A DNA stretch of 64,000 nucleotides from Clostridia bacterium (GTDB taxonomy: Bacteria; Bacillota; Clostridia; UBA1212): positions 1 through 64,000 of the forward strand of contig JAFSVU010000008.1 in assembly GCA_017444825.1 (NCBI GenBank). The letters run 5' to 3'. This document shows positions 24,911 to 34,007 of this stretch, piece after piece. How positions within the stretch are numbered: the first letter of the stretch is position 1; each line of letters starts with the position of its first letter. The notes beneath the pieces were generated by a model. The model was not told the DNA's origin, made no database searches, and saw only the letters and a list, made by a program, of their open reading frames with translations. The position numbers were made by a program, and so were the translations under genes.

Positions 24911-27454
24911 TCAGCGACAAGACTGTTTTTTCCTTCTGAAAAGACATACGGGAATAAATACCGCGATAAGAGCAGGCAGTAAAGCAATGCCTCCTCCCAG
25001 GTATCCGCCGCAGCCCGTCTCTTTCATTTTAGTGTTTCTGAATACGTATGTAAATCTTCCGGATGGAGCTGAGTCGCCGTCCCTGTAAAGGGAAAGAATA
25101 TCTCCGTCCTCAAGGTTCGCGTCTGCCCACTTAAAGCCGAATACCAGATCTTTACCGCCAAGACCCAGCAGTTCTCTCGGGATCTCCAGCATCATAACGT
25201 TCCCTGTGACCCTGTATCTGACGTCGCCGGCCTTTTCGAAATTCCATCCACCGGTGCTCTTTTCAAGAACGAGAGTGTCCGCGGTCCCCGTCTCGCGGCC
25301 CACGATATACTCGAAGCCTTCGAAGTCCTTTGAATCCTTCGTCGCCTCTCCCGTATCCAGCAGCAGCCTCATCCAGTTTCCGCTGTCATACGGAGTTATA
25401 TCATCAACGGTTTTTACGTAAAAATAGATATTTTCGCTGTCATATGACACCTTGGCTTCAATGAAGTCGTTTCTGATGCCCTCGCCCTTGTATTTCCTGC
25501 TGCCGTAGCCCTGTGCGTTTCTCACGTAAGTGTTGTTGGGATAATGGGTGTAGGTGACGAACGAATCATCGGACCATTGGTTAGTGTCGCCGTCTATGTC
25601 CACTGTTTTTCCTGCCTGCTGGGCGGGCTGCACCGAGACTCCTTTAAAACGTCTGATGTTTTCCACCATCTGATAATAATAGTGATCCAGGAGGTCACCC
25701 TTTGATGGCTCTATATCCCTTGAGTTTTCGTCGTCGCACTCATCCGGGAAGGCATTGTCGACGCTGCCCCAGTGATCATATCTTCCTGCGGTCCACTCAT
25801 TCCATCCCGTAATGAATATGATTTCCGGATCCTGAGCGACGGCATAGTCCCACTGCTCCTGGAAATTTATGCCGTAAAGCTTCGAGTTCTCCATTCCGGT
25901 CTTACAGACGATCTTCTCTCCCCGGTAAGTGTAGGTGTATTTGTAGTCTGCCTGCCTTGAGTAGCTGCGGCCCATGTTATTGGGATTGTTCATTGCATCG
26001 CAGGACATGGTGTCGATATTAGCGTTCTGGGCAACACCGACAGTCGTCATCTCCACGGACCCGTCTGCGTTCTTATATAAAGCCTGAGGATAAATGTGGA
26101 GCCATCCCCAAAGATTGTCATCCATATCATCGCCAAAGTAGGACGCCACGCCGTGCCTGAAGGTGAAAAAGTTTTTGATCTCTGCCTCAAGGGCATAGTC
26201 ATCCCTCAGCTCCGTATCGTAAGCCATCACAAGCGGCTTCCCCTCCCAGTAAAACCAGAGATCGCTGTAAAGGCCCTTCCTGTATATCTTGTTGTACACC
26301 TGCGTCAATGAATCGAGGGTGTTATCGGTAAAACCGAACTGCATCATAAACGCGATCTGCGGCGTCTTGACACCGTCGGCTCTTGCATCCGACCAGACCT
26401 TGAGAAGGTTCATGTACATGTCTTCCCAGGTGTAGTTACCGTTTGTGCAGTCGAAAAGAACGAAATCCACACCTGCATCGGCCAGCATCTCGGCATGTTT
26501 TCTCAGCACGTATTCGTCGTAGAGGGTGTAATAATCAAATATAGGTTCATTCCAGAAGAAATGAGCGCTTCCGATCTCACGCCAGACCTCGTGGTTATAG
26601 TCGTTTCTGGCATCCGGGTGTCTTTCCATTATCTCGTTAACGTTGCATGGAGGATGACTTTTGTTCTGGTAGTGCCAGGTCCAGTAGAATAAGCCCACCT
26701 TTTTATCTTTTTTACCGCCAACGTCCTCAAAATCGCTTCCGGTCCTTCCAAGCCCGTCCTCGAAATTCCAGGTGGTGGGATCAACGCCAAGCCTTATGAT
26801 CTCGTCGTCCTCGGAAAGCACGTATTCCGGAGGCGCTGTGTTGTATTCAAAACCGATCTGGGAGGATACGTATGTTCCGAAAACCTCATCGCAGGGCTCC
26901 TTGGACACACAGGTGCCGAGAGGACTTCCGTAGGTCTCAAGTTCATTGACGTAGCTTTTAACGCCCCTTCTTGCGGGGGAATACCATGTAAATTTCACAG
27001 GATCCTTGGATTTAACGACCTTCAGCACGAAAAGATATTCTCCTGCGGGTATGCCTTCATTTCCGAATTCGGCATAGACCACGTCGTTCCTGACCCAGTC
27101 CGTGAGAGTCCTGCTGTAAATCGCCTCGCCCTTTTGGGAATCCTTCACGTTGCGGTCCCATATATACACAAGGATCTCAACTTCCCTGTTCGCGCATTTA
27201 TCGTTTATCTGTATGCCGAATTTAGTGACGACCTGATCTGTCTTAAACTGGATCTCTATCGCGGACCCCTCGCTGATATTCTGATTTGATCTTGAAATAT
27301 GGTCTCCGCCGTAATGTATGTCAAACTCGTTTGAAGCCGCATATACCCTGCCGTTTTCTCCCGGCAATATCATAAGCGATATCAAGATCAGAACAGACAG
27401 GAAAGCTGAAACAATTACCGATACTTTTCTCTTATACACTGATCCCCTATGCAT
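24911..27454 (-). CDS. Secreted GH99/GH71-like protein with CBM9-like domain, paralog 3
   Basis: 847 residues from ATG 27454 (AGAGG upstream); an upstream non-ATG start would add 13 residues before the signal peptide. The signal peptide (VSVIVSAFLSVLILISLMIL) is followed by a beta module (EVEILVYIWDRNVKDSQ), a barrel with GLFYWTWHYQNKS, FFWNEPIFDYYT, DFVLFDCTNGNY and FITGWNEWTAGRYDHW, and a CBM9-like domain with WMRLLLDTGEATKDSKDFEG. The tail is TGCGGYLGG, a hydrophobic helix and RRKKQSCR. It is first in the three-gene unit, with its own promoter at 27516-27544 and a terminator of the previous gene between them. Extracellular glycan degradation or binding is likely. Confidence 0.75.
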   Translation of the reverse strand: MHRGSVYKRKVSVIVSAFLSVLILISLMILPGENGRVYAASNEFDIHYGGDHISRSNQNISEGSAIEIQFKTDQVVTKFGIQINDKCANREVEILVYIWDRNVKDSQKGEAIYSRTLTDWVRNDVVYAEFGNEGIPAGEYLFVLKVVKSKDPVKFTWYSPARRGVKSYVNELETYGSPLGTCVSKEPCDEVFGTYVSSQIGFEYNTAPPEYVLSEDDEIIRLGVDPTTWNFEDGLGRTGSDFEDVGGKKDKKVGLFYWTWHYQNKSHPPCNVNEIMERHPDARNDYNHEVWREIGSAHFFWNEPIFDYYTLYDEYVLRKHAEMLADAGVDFVLFDCTNGNYTWEDMYMNLLKVWSDARADGVKTPQIAFMMQFGFTDNTLDSLTQVYNKIYRKGLYSDLWFYWEGKPLVMAYDTELRDDYALEAEIKNFFTFRHGVASYFGDDMDDNLWGWLHIYPQALYKNADGSVEMTTVGVAQNANIDTMSCDAMNNPNNMGRSYSRQADYKYTYTYRGEKIVCKTGMENSKLYGINFQEQWDYAVAQDPEIIFITGWNEWTAGRYDHWGSVDNAFPDECDDENSRDIEPSKGDLLDHYYYQMVENIRRFKGVSVQPAQQAGKTVDIDGDTNQWSDDSFVTYTHYPNNTYVRNAQGYGSRKYKGEGIRNDFIEAKVSYDSENIYFYVKTVDDITPYDSGNWMRLLLDTGEATKDSKDFEGFEYIVGRETGTADTLVLEKSTGGWNFEKAGDVRYRVTGNVMMLEIPRELLGLGGKDLVFGFKWADANLEDGDILSLYRDGDSAPSGRFTYVFRNTKMKETGCGGYLGGGIALLPALIAVFIPVCLFRRKKQSCR

Positions 27455-27515
27455 GATTAAGACCGCCTCTTCAAACAATATTCCGGTGCTCAAGCCCGTT
27501 TAAATGTCATTTTTA

Positions 27516-27544
27516 ATTATAAATTATTTACGGGTCATAAACAA
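27516..27544 (-). promoter_or_regulatory. Promoter of the three-gene GH99-like unit
   Basis: Minus strand: TTGTTT (27544-27539), 17 bases, TATAAT (27521-27516). It lies just downstream of the terminator at 27547-27580, so the unit is expressed independently of the 465-residue gene. Confidence 0.5.
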
Positions 27545-27546
27545 GT

Positions 27547-27580
27547 AAAAAAACCGGGCCCGCGTTCAAACGGGTCCGGT
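27547..27580 (-). terminator. Terminator of the 465-residue surface protein gene
   Basis: Minus strand: ACCGGACCCG and CGGGCCCGGT pair over 10 bp with one wobble pair around an 8-base loop and are followed by TTTTTTT. Confidence 0.85.
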
Positions 27581-27616
27581 CAGTTTTAAGTTTTTACCAA
27601 TTTGTTTCAGAAAAGA

Positions 27617-29014
27617 TCAATGCTTTTTTCTGATGACCAGTGCAGCGCCAAGTGCCGCAACAGCGACCGCAACTGCGCCTCCGACGATGCCGCCGCATCC
27701 CTTATTTTCGGGAGCTTTGGTGGCTGCAGGTTCCTCTGTGGTGGGAGCCTCTGTCACTTCGGGAACTTCTGTCTCTACAGGCGGCTCTGTGGGGGCCGGT
27801 GTGTCGGTGGGCTCGGGAGTCGGTTTCGGAGTGGGTTTTGATTCGTCAGCTTTTGAGAAATCGCCGTCAAATGCCATAGCGGCATCTTCGTTCTGGAAGA
27901 ATGCGATCCATGCTATATCAAAGTCACCGTCCTCGGAAGGAGTTGCGTTAAGAACGTCAAATCTGAAGCCTGTCCAGACATCTTCGTTATCAATAGCATT
28001 CTCTTTAAACACCTTGTTAGCGGTAGGATCTATGACAACGGTCTGCCAGTCTCCTGTGCTGTAATCATAAGGAATAGCCGTGGAATATCCGGGGGTAGCA
28101 CCGCCGATCGAAGATGTGTACATAAAGGCCTCGCCGGGTCCGTTTTTGATGGAGGGATCGGTGATCCTGATCCTCATGGCGATATAGGGATAATCCGCAC
28201 ATGAAATTCCGTCGTCGAAAGGATCATAATCGAAATGGCTTGCAAACTGAAGATCATACATGGAGTCAACGGTTCCTGCGGGAACGGTCACGTGGAGAGT
28301 TCCGTCTTCATTCTCACCAAATGTTACAGATCCGTCGATAAATACACTCTTGTCCTCTTTTGTCAGGTCAAAATAGATATAGTGGGGAAGAGTTCCTTCG
28401 CCGCCAAGGTCAGACTTCGGCTTTTCAAGAGTGGGCATCTCGCCGTAGGGGAGAGCGCCCTCCGCAAGCTCGGTCACATAGTCAAGCTGCATACGAAGGT
28501 TCATCTTCGGAAGGTATTCACCGTCCACGAATACGTACTGTCCGGGGTATACCGTGGTGCCGGACCAGCAGCCAACGCCGGTTCCGGCATCGTCCTCAGC
28601 ATCGGAAAGCTGGATGTAGTAAACACCTGCCGCCATCGGAGAAGCCTCGAAATCAAAGCCTACAAAGGAGTTGTCCTCATAGTCCTCAAAAACTTCAGGG
28701 CCTGCCACGGGGGTGCCCTTCAGTGTGGTCTCATAGTCCTTGTCCCACTTGTAGAGAGTAACGGTAAGATTACCTACGTTGTCACTCCAGCTGGGGCAGA
28801 TGATACCGACTGCCTTAAACTCGGCAACAGCAGAAAATACGGCACCGAGAGTCTCGATAGGTGTATTTGCAGCGCCGGGGAACATCTGTACAGGGGTACC
28901 CGTATCAGATGTGCAGTAATTACCGACAACATTTTCCTGAAGTGCTGCGAAGGAAACCATTGACATGGTGAAAATGATCGCGAGCACGGTCAATATAGCT
29001 AAAAACTTTTTCAT
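27617..29014 (-). CDS. Cell-surface protein with GH99-associated N-terminal module and GCG tail
   Basis: 465 residues. Signal peptide at 1-23 (LAILTVLAIIFTMSMVSFA). Residues about 40-165 form a beta module with LTVTLYKWDKDYETTLKG and AAGVYYIQLS, matching the N-terminal module of the three GH99-like proteins next to it. A second beta domain (about 200-380) may bind carbohydrate. A Pro/Thr/Glu-rich wall-spanning linker (PTPEPTDTPAPTEPPVETEV) leads to KGCGGIVGG, a hydrophobic helix and IRKKH. It has no catalytic domain, so it is probably a binding partner of the neighbouring enzymes. It has its own strong promoter and terminator. ATG 29014 follows GGAGG. Confidence 0.75.
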   Translation of the reverse strand: MKKFLAILTVLAIIFTMSMVSFAALQENVVGNYCTSDTGTPVQMFPGAANTPIETLGAVFSAVAEFKAVGIICPSWSDNVGNLTVTLYKWDKDYETTLKGTPVAGPEVFEDYEDNSFVGFDFEASPMAAGVYYIQLSDAEDDAGTGVGCWSGTTVYPGQYVFVDGEYLPKMNLRMQLDYVTELAEGALPYGEMPTLEKPKSDLGGEGTLPHYIYFDLTKEDKSVFIDGSVTFGENEDGTLHVTVPAGTVDSMYDLQFASHFDYDPFDDGISCADYPYIAMRIRITDPSIKNGPGEAFMYTSSIGGATPGYSTAIPYDYSTGDWQTVVIDPTANKVFKENAIDNEDVWTGFRFDVLNATPSEDGDFDIAWIAFFQNEDAAMAFDGDFSKADESKPTPKPTPEPTDTPAPTEPPVETEVPEVTEAPTTEEPAATKAPENKGCGGIVGGAVAVAVAALGAALVIRKKH

Positions 29015-29050
29015 AAAAAACCTCCATGGATTTTGTAAAGAGCTACTTTA

Positions 29051-29079
29051 ATTATAGTTTACTGAAACGCCAAAGTCAA
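29051..29079 (-). promoter_or_regulatory. Promoter of the 465-residue surface protein gene
   Basis: Minus strand: TTGACT (29079-29074), 17 bases, TATAAT (29056-29051). GGAGG lies about 35 bases downstream. Confidence 0.75.
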
Positions 29080-29131
29080 ACACAATTAATATTTAACGGC
29101 CATCTAGTGAACACGTCATTATTCCCGGAAT

Positions 29132-29171
29132 AAAAACATGCGGCTTCTTTATGACCAATTTAAAGAGCCGC
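29132..29171 (-). terminator. Terminator of the asnS - uracil-DNA glycosylase unit
   Basis: Minus strand: GCGGCTCTTTA (29171-29161) pairs with TAAAGAAGCCGC (29151-29140) with one bulge and is followed by ATGTTTTTA. Confidence 0.75.
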
Positions 29172-29205
29172 AATGCCATTGGTTAATGTTTCATTTTACC
29201 GAAGA

Positions 29206-29772
29206 TCAGTTTTCGGTTTTGAATATTTCCGCAGCAGTGTCCCGTACCTTTTTCAGGTCGTAGTAAAAATCGGCCTTTTTCGACTCGTCGCGAAGAAGAG
29301 CCGCGGGATGGTAGGTGGCGGTAAAAAGCGTATTGCCCTTTCTTACCCACTCGCCCCTCACCGCTGTTATCCTGGCATCTTTAGAAAGAAGATTTCTCGC
29401 GGCCACAGAGCCAAGGCAAACAACGATCCTGGGTTTAAGCAAAATGAACTGGTGGCGGAGCAGTGGCAGACACATCTCGCACTCCTCCTCCGAGGGCTCC
29501 CTGTTCTGAGGCGGCCTGCACTTCACCACGTTTGCAATGTAGTAATCATCGGGAGAAAACTCAAGCGCGCCAAGGGCAAGGTCAAGCAGCCTCCCCGCCT
29601 GACCGACGAATGGAAGGCCCTGCCTGTCCTCGTTCTCTCCGGGGCCCTCGCCGACAAACAGTATGCGGCCCTGATTCTTGCTGCCGCGGCCGATGACGAC
29701 GTTGGTCCTGCCGGAGCTGAGTCCGCAGGCGTGACATGACTGTGCTTTTGATTCAAATTCTTCCCAATTCAT
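29206..29772 (-). CDS. Family 4 uracil-DNA glycosylase
   Basis: 188 residues. It removes uracil from DNA as the first step of base excision repair. The [4Fe-4S] ligands begin with CHACGL (residues 13-18). GEGPGENEDRQGLPFVGQAG is the uracil-binding motif, NVVKCRPPQNREPSEEE follows, and TYHPAALLR is the leucine-loop motif. The length is typical of family 4 proteins. It lies 20 bases after asnS in the same direction and shares its transcript, ending at the terminator 29132-29171. Confidence 0.93.
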   Translation of the reverse strand: MNWEEFESKAQSCHACGLSSGRTNVVIGRGSKNQGRILFVGEGPGENEDRQGLPFVGQAGRLLDLALGALEFSPDDYYIANVVKCRPPQNREPSEEECEMCLPLLRHQFILLKPRIVVCLGSVAARNLLSKDARITAVRGEWVRKGNTLFTATYHPAALLRDESKKADFYYDLKKVRDTAAEIFKTEN

Positions 29773-29792
29773 TACAGTTTAACCGCTGCATG

Positions 29793-31163
29793 TTACCTTA
29801 CGCTGCCCACAGTTCGCGGGTACAGTGCGATATCCCTGATATTCGACATACCTGTGATGTACATCAGTATTCTCTCGAAGCCGAGGCCGAAGCCGCTGTG
29901 AGGAACGCTGCCGAATTTTCTGAGGTCCAGGTAGTCCTTATAGTCGTCAAAGTTCATACCTCTCTGCTTCATCGCCTCCACCAGCTTATCGTAGTCAGCT
30001 TCACGTTCGGAGCAGCCGATGATCTCGCCAACGCCGGGTACAAGGAGGTCCGTCGCAGCCACTGTCTTTCCGTCGGGGTTCTGCTTCATGTAGAAGGCTT
30101 TTATGTCCTTCGGATAGTTGATGACGAAGACAGGCTTATTGAACACCTCTTCGGTGATGTAGCGCTCATGTTCCGTCTGAAGATCGCAGCCCCAGTCGCA
30201 GGGATAGTTGAACTTTCTGTCGGCGCTCTTTAAGATCTCGATGGCCTTGGTGTAGTCAAGGACCTCAAAGTTGTGGGAGATGATGCTCTTCAGCTTATCG
30301 GTGAGGCCGGGCTCGAAATGCTTCTCGAAGAAGGCGAGCTCGTCCGGGCAGCGCTCGATGACCTTGTAAATGATGGTCTTTATCATGTCTTCGGCGATCT
30401 CGATGATGTCGGGAAGCTCTGCAAATGCCACCTCAGGCTCGATATGCCAGAATTCGGCAAGGTGCCTCGGCGTGTTGGAGTTCTCGGCTCTGAAGCTGGG
30501 TCCGAAGGTGTATATCTTACCGAAAGCCATTGCCGCAACTTCGCCTTCCAGCTGTCCCGAAACCGAGAGACCTGCCTTTTTGCCAAAGAAGTCATTGGCG
30601 TAATACTCCTCTTCGGTCTTGAAGCCGTGGTCATAGGGCTGAGTCGTCACGCGAAATACCTCGCCCGCACCCTCGGCATCGCTGCCTGTAATGATGGGAG
30701 TGTTGACGTAAACGTAGCCTCTCGACTGGAAATACTCGTGGATGGCGCTGGCAAGGACCGAGCGGACGCGGAAAACTGCGTTGAAGGTATTAGTTCTCAC
30801 GCGAAGGTGAGGCATAGTGCGCAGGAATTCCAGGGTGTGTCTCTTCTTCTGGAGGGGGTAATCTGCCGGGCTCTCGCCAAGGACGGTTATATCGCAGGCA
30901 TTGATCTCCACACCGTTGTTGGGGTTTTCGCAGATCTCGCCGCTCACCTTTACAGAGCAGCCGAGCTTCATGGCGGAGTCGAAGTCCGAAATTTTTTCCT
31001 TATCTATGACCACCTGAAGGTGCTTGAGGGAGGTGCCGTCATTTATTTCCAGGAATGCGACGTTTTTTGAATCTCTGGAGGTTCTGACCCAGCCGCAGAC
31101 TGTCACCGTTTTTCCGACGTAATAGGAGTTTCCGATTATTTCTCTTATGTCTATGTGTTTCAT
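29793..31163 (-). CDS. asnS: Asparaginyl-tRNA synthetase
   Basis: 456 residues. It charges tRNA-Asn with asparagine. The start is ATG 31163, preceded by AAAGGAC; a longer frame adds 12 residues not typical of the family. An OB-fold anticodon domain comes first (VTVCGWVRTSRDSKNVAFLE, about residues 20-40). The class II core has motif 2 FRAENSNTPRHLAEFWHIEP and motif 3 GFGLGFERILMYITG. No T-box leader was found upstream. Confidence 0.96.
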   Translation of the reverse strand: MKHIDIREIIGNSYYVGKTVTVCGWVRTSRDSKNVAFLEINDGTSLKHLQVVIDKEKISDFDSAMKLGCSVKVSGEICENPNNGVEINACDITVLGESPADYPLQKKRHTLEFLRTMPHLRVRTNTFNAVFRVRSVLASAIHEYFQSRGYVYVNTPIITGSDAEGAGEVFRVTTQPYDHGFKTEEEYYANDFFGKKAGLSVSGQLEGEVAAMAFGKIYTFGPSFRAENSNTPRHLAEFWHIEPEVAFAELPDIIEIAEDMIKTIIYKVIERCPDELAFFEKHFEPGLTDKLKSIISHNFEVLDYTKAIEILKSADRKFNYPCDWGCDLQTEHERYITEEVFNKPVFVINYPKDIKAFYMKQNPDGKTVAATDLLVPGVGEIIGCSEREADYDKLVEAMKQRGMNFDDYKDYLDLRKFGSVPHSGFGLGFERILMYITGMSNIRDIALYPRTVGSVR

Positions 31164-31257
31164 TGATACATATGTCCTTTCATACGCAGATGAGACCATT
31201 GGTTATTTCGGCGTAAAAAATTAAAGAACCGGACCTGAGCCCTGTTCGTCGGTTGCT

Positions 31258-31285
31258 ATTTTAGCACTTTTTCGAGGTTTATCAA
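31258..31285 (-). promoter_or_regulatory. Promoter of asnS
   Basis: Minus strand: TTGATA (31285-31280), 16 bases, TAAAAT (31263-31258). Confidence 0.55.
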
Positions 31286-31295
31286 AGCAGATTTA

Positions 31296-31324
31296 TTGTC
31301 TTTTTCCGGCGGCGGTAATATAAT
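31296..31324 (+). promoter_or_regulatory. Promoter of the GH127-type gene
   Basis: TTGTCT (31296-31301), 17 bases, TATAAT (31319-31324). It is divergent from the asnS promoter, about 10 bases away. AAAAGGAG precedes ATG 31358. Confidence 0.65.
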
Positions 31325-31357
31325 CTGCTATATAAACGGACCAAAAGGAGACACGCC

Positions 31358-33175
31358 ATGGATAAGGATTTCAAATTTTCCGTGACAAAAGATAAATATG
31401 AGGCTTCAAAATCCAAGAACATTAAGCTTGGCGGGATGTTTAATAACGCGATCAAACGGGTGGCCGACGGTCTTTTTATGAGGCTCGACAATGACGCCCT
31501 CGTATCGTGGTTCAGGTACAGGTCGGACCCATTTGCCGCGGGTGAGTTCTTCGGAAAGATACTGAGGGCAGAGGCAAATTTCGCGGCGTACACAGGGGAC
31601 GAAGCTTTGAAGGCCAAAACAGACGATCTCGTAAGGAAGATACTGCTCACAAGAGATCCCGACGGCTGCATCAGTACAGTACCGAGGGACAGTCAGCCAA
31701 ACGGTTCCAACGGCTCCGATCTGTGGGAAAGAAAATACGTACTTTTAGGCCTATTTGAATACTACGACAATTTCGGCCCCACCCTTGACGAGCAGGATGA
31801 CGTATACGATGCGCTGGTCAGCCTTGCCGTGTACACAGCCTCCCAGATCGGCGTGGGCCCGGGAAAGACAAGAATAACAGATACGGGCTGGGCATTCTGC
31901 GGCATAGAATCCTCATCGATACTTGAGCCTATTATGAAGCTCTACCTGGTGTCCGGGAGCGAAAAGCTCCTGGAGTTTGCTAAATACATAGTCGAATCCG
32001 GTGCCTGCTCCAGGGAAAACATTTTTGAAGCCGCCATCTCAGGTAAAAGTCCTTACAAGATAGGTTCCAACGGAAACCCGAAGGAGAGCATTGCCAAGGC
32101 ATATGAGATGATGAGCTGCTTCGAGGGGCTTCTTGAGTACTACAGAGCAACCGGGGATGAGAACGCCCTCAAGGCCACAGTCACTTTTATTCAAAAGGTC
32201 AACAATGAGGAGATAACGTACCTGGGTTCCGGTGGCGCCGACGGCCCCTTCAATCTGGGCCCCGGTAAAGGCGAGCAGTGGAACAGAACCTTTTACGAAC
32301 AAACCAATCCCGGCATAGAGCTTGCCATGGAGACCTGCGTCACCGTAACCTACATGAAACTTCTATTCAAAGCATATCTCATAACCGGGGACGTTAGCCT
32401 CATCGACAGGATCGAGGTATCAGCATATAACGCCCTCCTCGGCGCCCTTTCTCCAGACGGCAGCTATTTTGAGTATTTTCCGAAGTTCAACGGCACCCGC
32501 AGAGTTTTCGATAATTTCTCCTATCAGGTGGGCGACATGCGTCTTTCCTGCTGCACCGCCAACGGCCCAATGGGGCTTGCGTTCCTTCCGAAACTGGCCG
32601 TGACAAAATCCGCATTCTCTGAAGACAGTTACTTTTTAAATATTTTTGCGCCAATGACCTACAGCGACGGTGCTGCGGAATTTACGGTAAAGACACTGTA
32701 TCCGTTAAACGGTACGGTAAAAGTCACCGTGACCAATGCCCCCCCCGCAGGGATCAAACTATTCTTCAGGGTGCCGAAATTCAAGACGAAACTCCTCTGC
32801 TCCGAAAAGGTCAAAAACACGGATAATTACGCCGAAATTGAAAAAAGGCTGTTCAAAGGCGATGAAGTGCAGTTCACCGTAGCCTACAGACCCGTGGCCC
32901 ATCAGTCACCCGTATCCGTAAACCCTCTTGCCAAAGAGTCAACGCTTTACACCTACGGCCCGGTGGTTCTCTCGGTCGACAAAAGTGTCGAGACAAAAAA
33001 ATACGACGAGGTCAGAGGAGGCCCCGTCGAAGAATATGAAGTCCGGCCAGCGGAAAAGAACGTGTCCGAAAACAATTTCACCGTTGTTATAAACGGCGTC
33101 AGGTTTGTACCCTATTTCGCCGCCGGACAGTCATTTGACGAAAACACGGAGTTTAAGTCCTGGATAGAAAACTGA
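31358..33175 (+). CDS. GH127/GH146-type beta-L-arabinofuranosidase
   Basis: 605 residues, formerly DUF1680. These enzymes release beta-L-arabinofuranose with a zinc-bound cysteine nucleophile. An all-helical (alpha/alpha)6 barrel spans about residues 20-430. METCVT (Glu325, Cys327) and RLSCCTANG (Cys398, Cys399) match the Glu and three Cys that hold zinc in characterised enzymes, so the active site looks intact. C-terminal beta domains follow. There is no signal peptide, so it acts in the cytoplasm on imported arabino-oligosaccharides. It stands alone with its own promoter. The precise family (127 or 146) and substrate are not settled. Confidence 0.88.
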   Translation: MDKDFKFSVTKDKYEASKSKNIKLGGMFNNAIKRVADGLFMRLDNDALVSWFRYRSDPFAAGEFFGKILRAEANFAAYTGDEALKAKTDDLVRKILLTRDPDGCISTVPRDSQPNGSNGSDLWERKYVLLGLFEYYDNFGPTLDEQDDVYDALVSLAVYTASQIGVGPGKTRITDTGWAFCGIESSSILEPIMKLYLVSGSEKLLEFAKYIVESGACSRENIFEAAISGKSPYKIGSNGNPKESIAKAYEMMSCFEGLLEYYRATGDENALKATVTFIQKVNNEEITYLGSGGADGPFNLGPGKGEQWNRTFYEQTNPGIELAMETCVTVTYMKLLFKAYLITGDVSLIDRIEVSAYNALLGALSPDGSYFEYFPKFNGTRRVFDNFSYQVGDMRLSCCTANGPMGLAFLPKLAVTKSAFSEDSYFLNIFAPMTYSDGAAEFTVKTLYPLNGTVKVTVTNAPPAGIKLFFRVPKFKTKLLCSEKVKNTDNYAEIEKRLFKGDEVQFTVAYRPVAHQSPVSVNPLAKESTLYTYGPVVLSVDKSVETKKYDEVRGGPVEEYEVRPAEKNVSENNFTVVINGVRFVPYFAAGQSFDENTEFKSWIEN

Positions 33176-33286
33176 TCAAACGTAATGAAGGAATATGGCA
33201 GCGTTATACAGGGCAGATGCGTCCGAGCCCTTTGGCGACAGTTTTTCCATAGTAAGCAATTTCGAAACTAAGACATAACAACTCTC

Positions 33287-33862
33287 CTAACTTTTTTTCT
33301 TTCTCACAGAAAAACCAAACTCGCCAAGCTTCCGGCCTACCGCATAATACTCGCCGTGAAGGTAGCTGATGATGCCCGCTTTTTTAAGATCGACTTTTCC
33401 TTTATCATCGCAAAGCTCTGCGTCCACCGTAACGCCAACGATCTCAGCCATGAACATGTCATGTGAGCCGAGGTGCTTCATCTCCGTGACCCTGCACTCA
33501 AGACTTACCGGGCATTCTTCGACAGCGGGCGTGTCTGTAAGCACGGTCCCGGGGATCTTCGTAAGGCCGCAGATCTTAAACTTGTCGCCCTTGGCGCCGG
33601 TCTTCATGCCACATATGTCCACCCTTTTTGCAAGGTCGGCACCGGGAAGATTTATCACAAACTCCCCCTTTTCGAGAAGCAGCTTGTGGGAATACCTTTC
33701 CGGCCTCACGGATATGTACGTCATCGGAGGTTTTGAGTTTATGATCCCGGTCCAGGCGATAGTGATGATGTTAGACTTTTCCATGGTGCCGAGGCTCACA
33801 AGAGCAGGCGGCAATGGGCCCAGCAGTGTTCCGGGATTTAAAGATATCTTGTTTTTACTCAT
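33287..33862 (-). CDS. Flavin reductase family protein, flavoredoxin-like
   Basis: 191 residues of the FMN-binding split-barrel (flavoredoxin) type. The start PGTLLGPLPPALVSLG, then NIITIAWTGIINSKPPMTYI and SVRPERYSHKLL form the FMN phosphate and isoalloxazine site; FVINLPG and LECRVTEMKHLGSHDMFMAE are also typical. Proteins of this type bind FMN tightly and pass electrons, or act as NAD(P)H:flavin reductases. Asp and Lys pairs near the end (KKAGIISYLHGEYYAVGRK) complete the fold. It has its own promoter, divergent from yitT. The partner is unknown. Confidence 0.88.
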   Translation of the reverse strand: MSKNKISLNPGTLLGPLPPALVSLGTMEKSNIITIAWTGIINSKPPMTYISVRPERYSHKLLLEKGEFVINLPGADLAKRVDICGMKTGAKGDKFKICGLTKIPGTVLTDTPAVEECPVSLECRVTEMKHLGSHDMFMAEIVGVTVDAELCDDKGKVDLKKAGIISYLHGEYYAVGRKLGEFGFSVRKKKS

Positions 33863-33913
33863 AAAAGCACCCCTAAGGTATGAAATCAGGATCTGTTTTA
33901 TCTATCATTTCGG

Positions 33914-33942
33914 ATTTTACAATTAAACCCTCTTCTTTTCAA
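33914..33942 (-). promoter_or_regulatory. Promoter of the flavin reductase gene
   Basis: Minus strand: TTGAAA (33942-33937), 17 bases, TAAAAT (33919-33914). Confidence 0.65.
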
Positions 33943-33958
33943 GCTTTACTTAAATGAA

Positions 33959-33987
33959 TTGAAACCCGTGGTTTATTCAGCTATAAT
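33959..33987 (+). promoter_or_regulatory. Promoter of the yitT-like gene
   Basis: TTGAAA (33959-33964), 17 bases, TATAAT (33982-33987). GAGGAG follows before ATG 34008. Confidence 0.75.
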
Positions 33988-34007
33988 CACATGAGGAGTT
34001 TTAGCTT

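Noticed and set aside
31164-31280. T-box riboswitch upstream of asnS
   Set aside because: The leader is too short and has no TGGNACC-type T-box sequence or terminator/antiterminator pair.
33176-33286. Terminator after the GH127-type gene
   Set aside because: GGGC/GCCC pairing near 33210-33235 has a long loop and the T-run is displaced; too weak to list.
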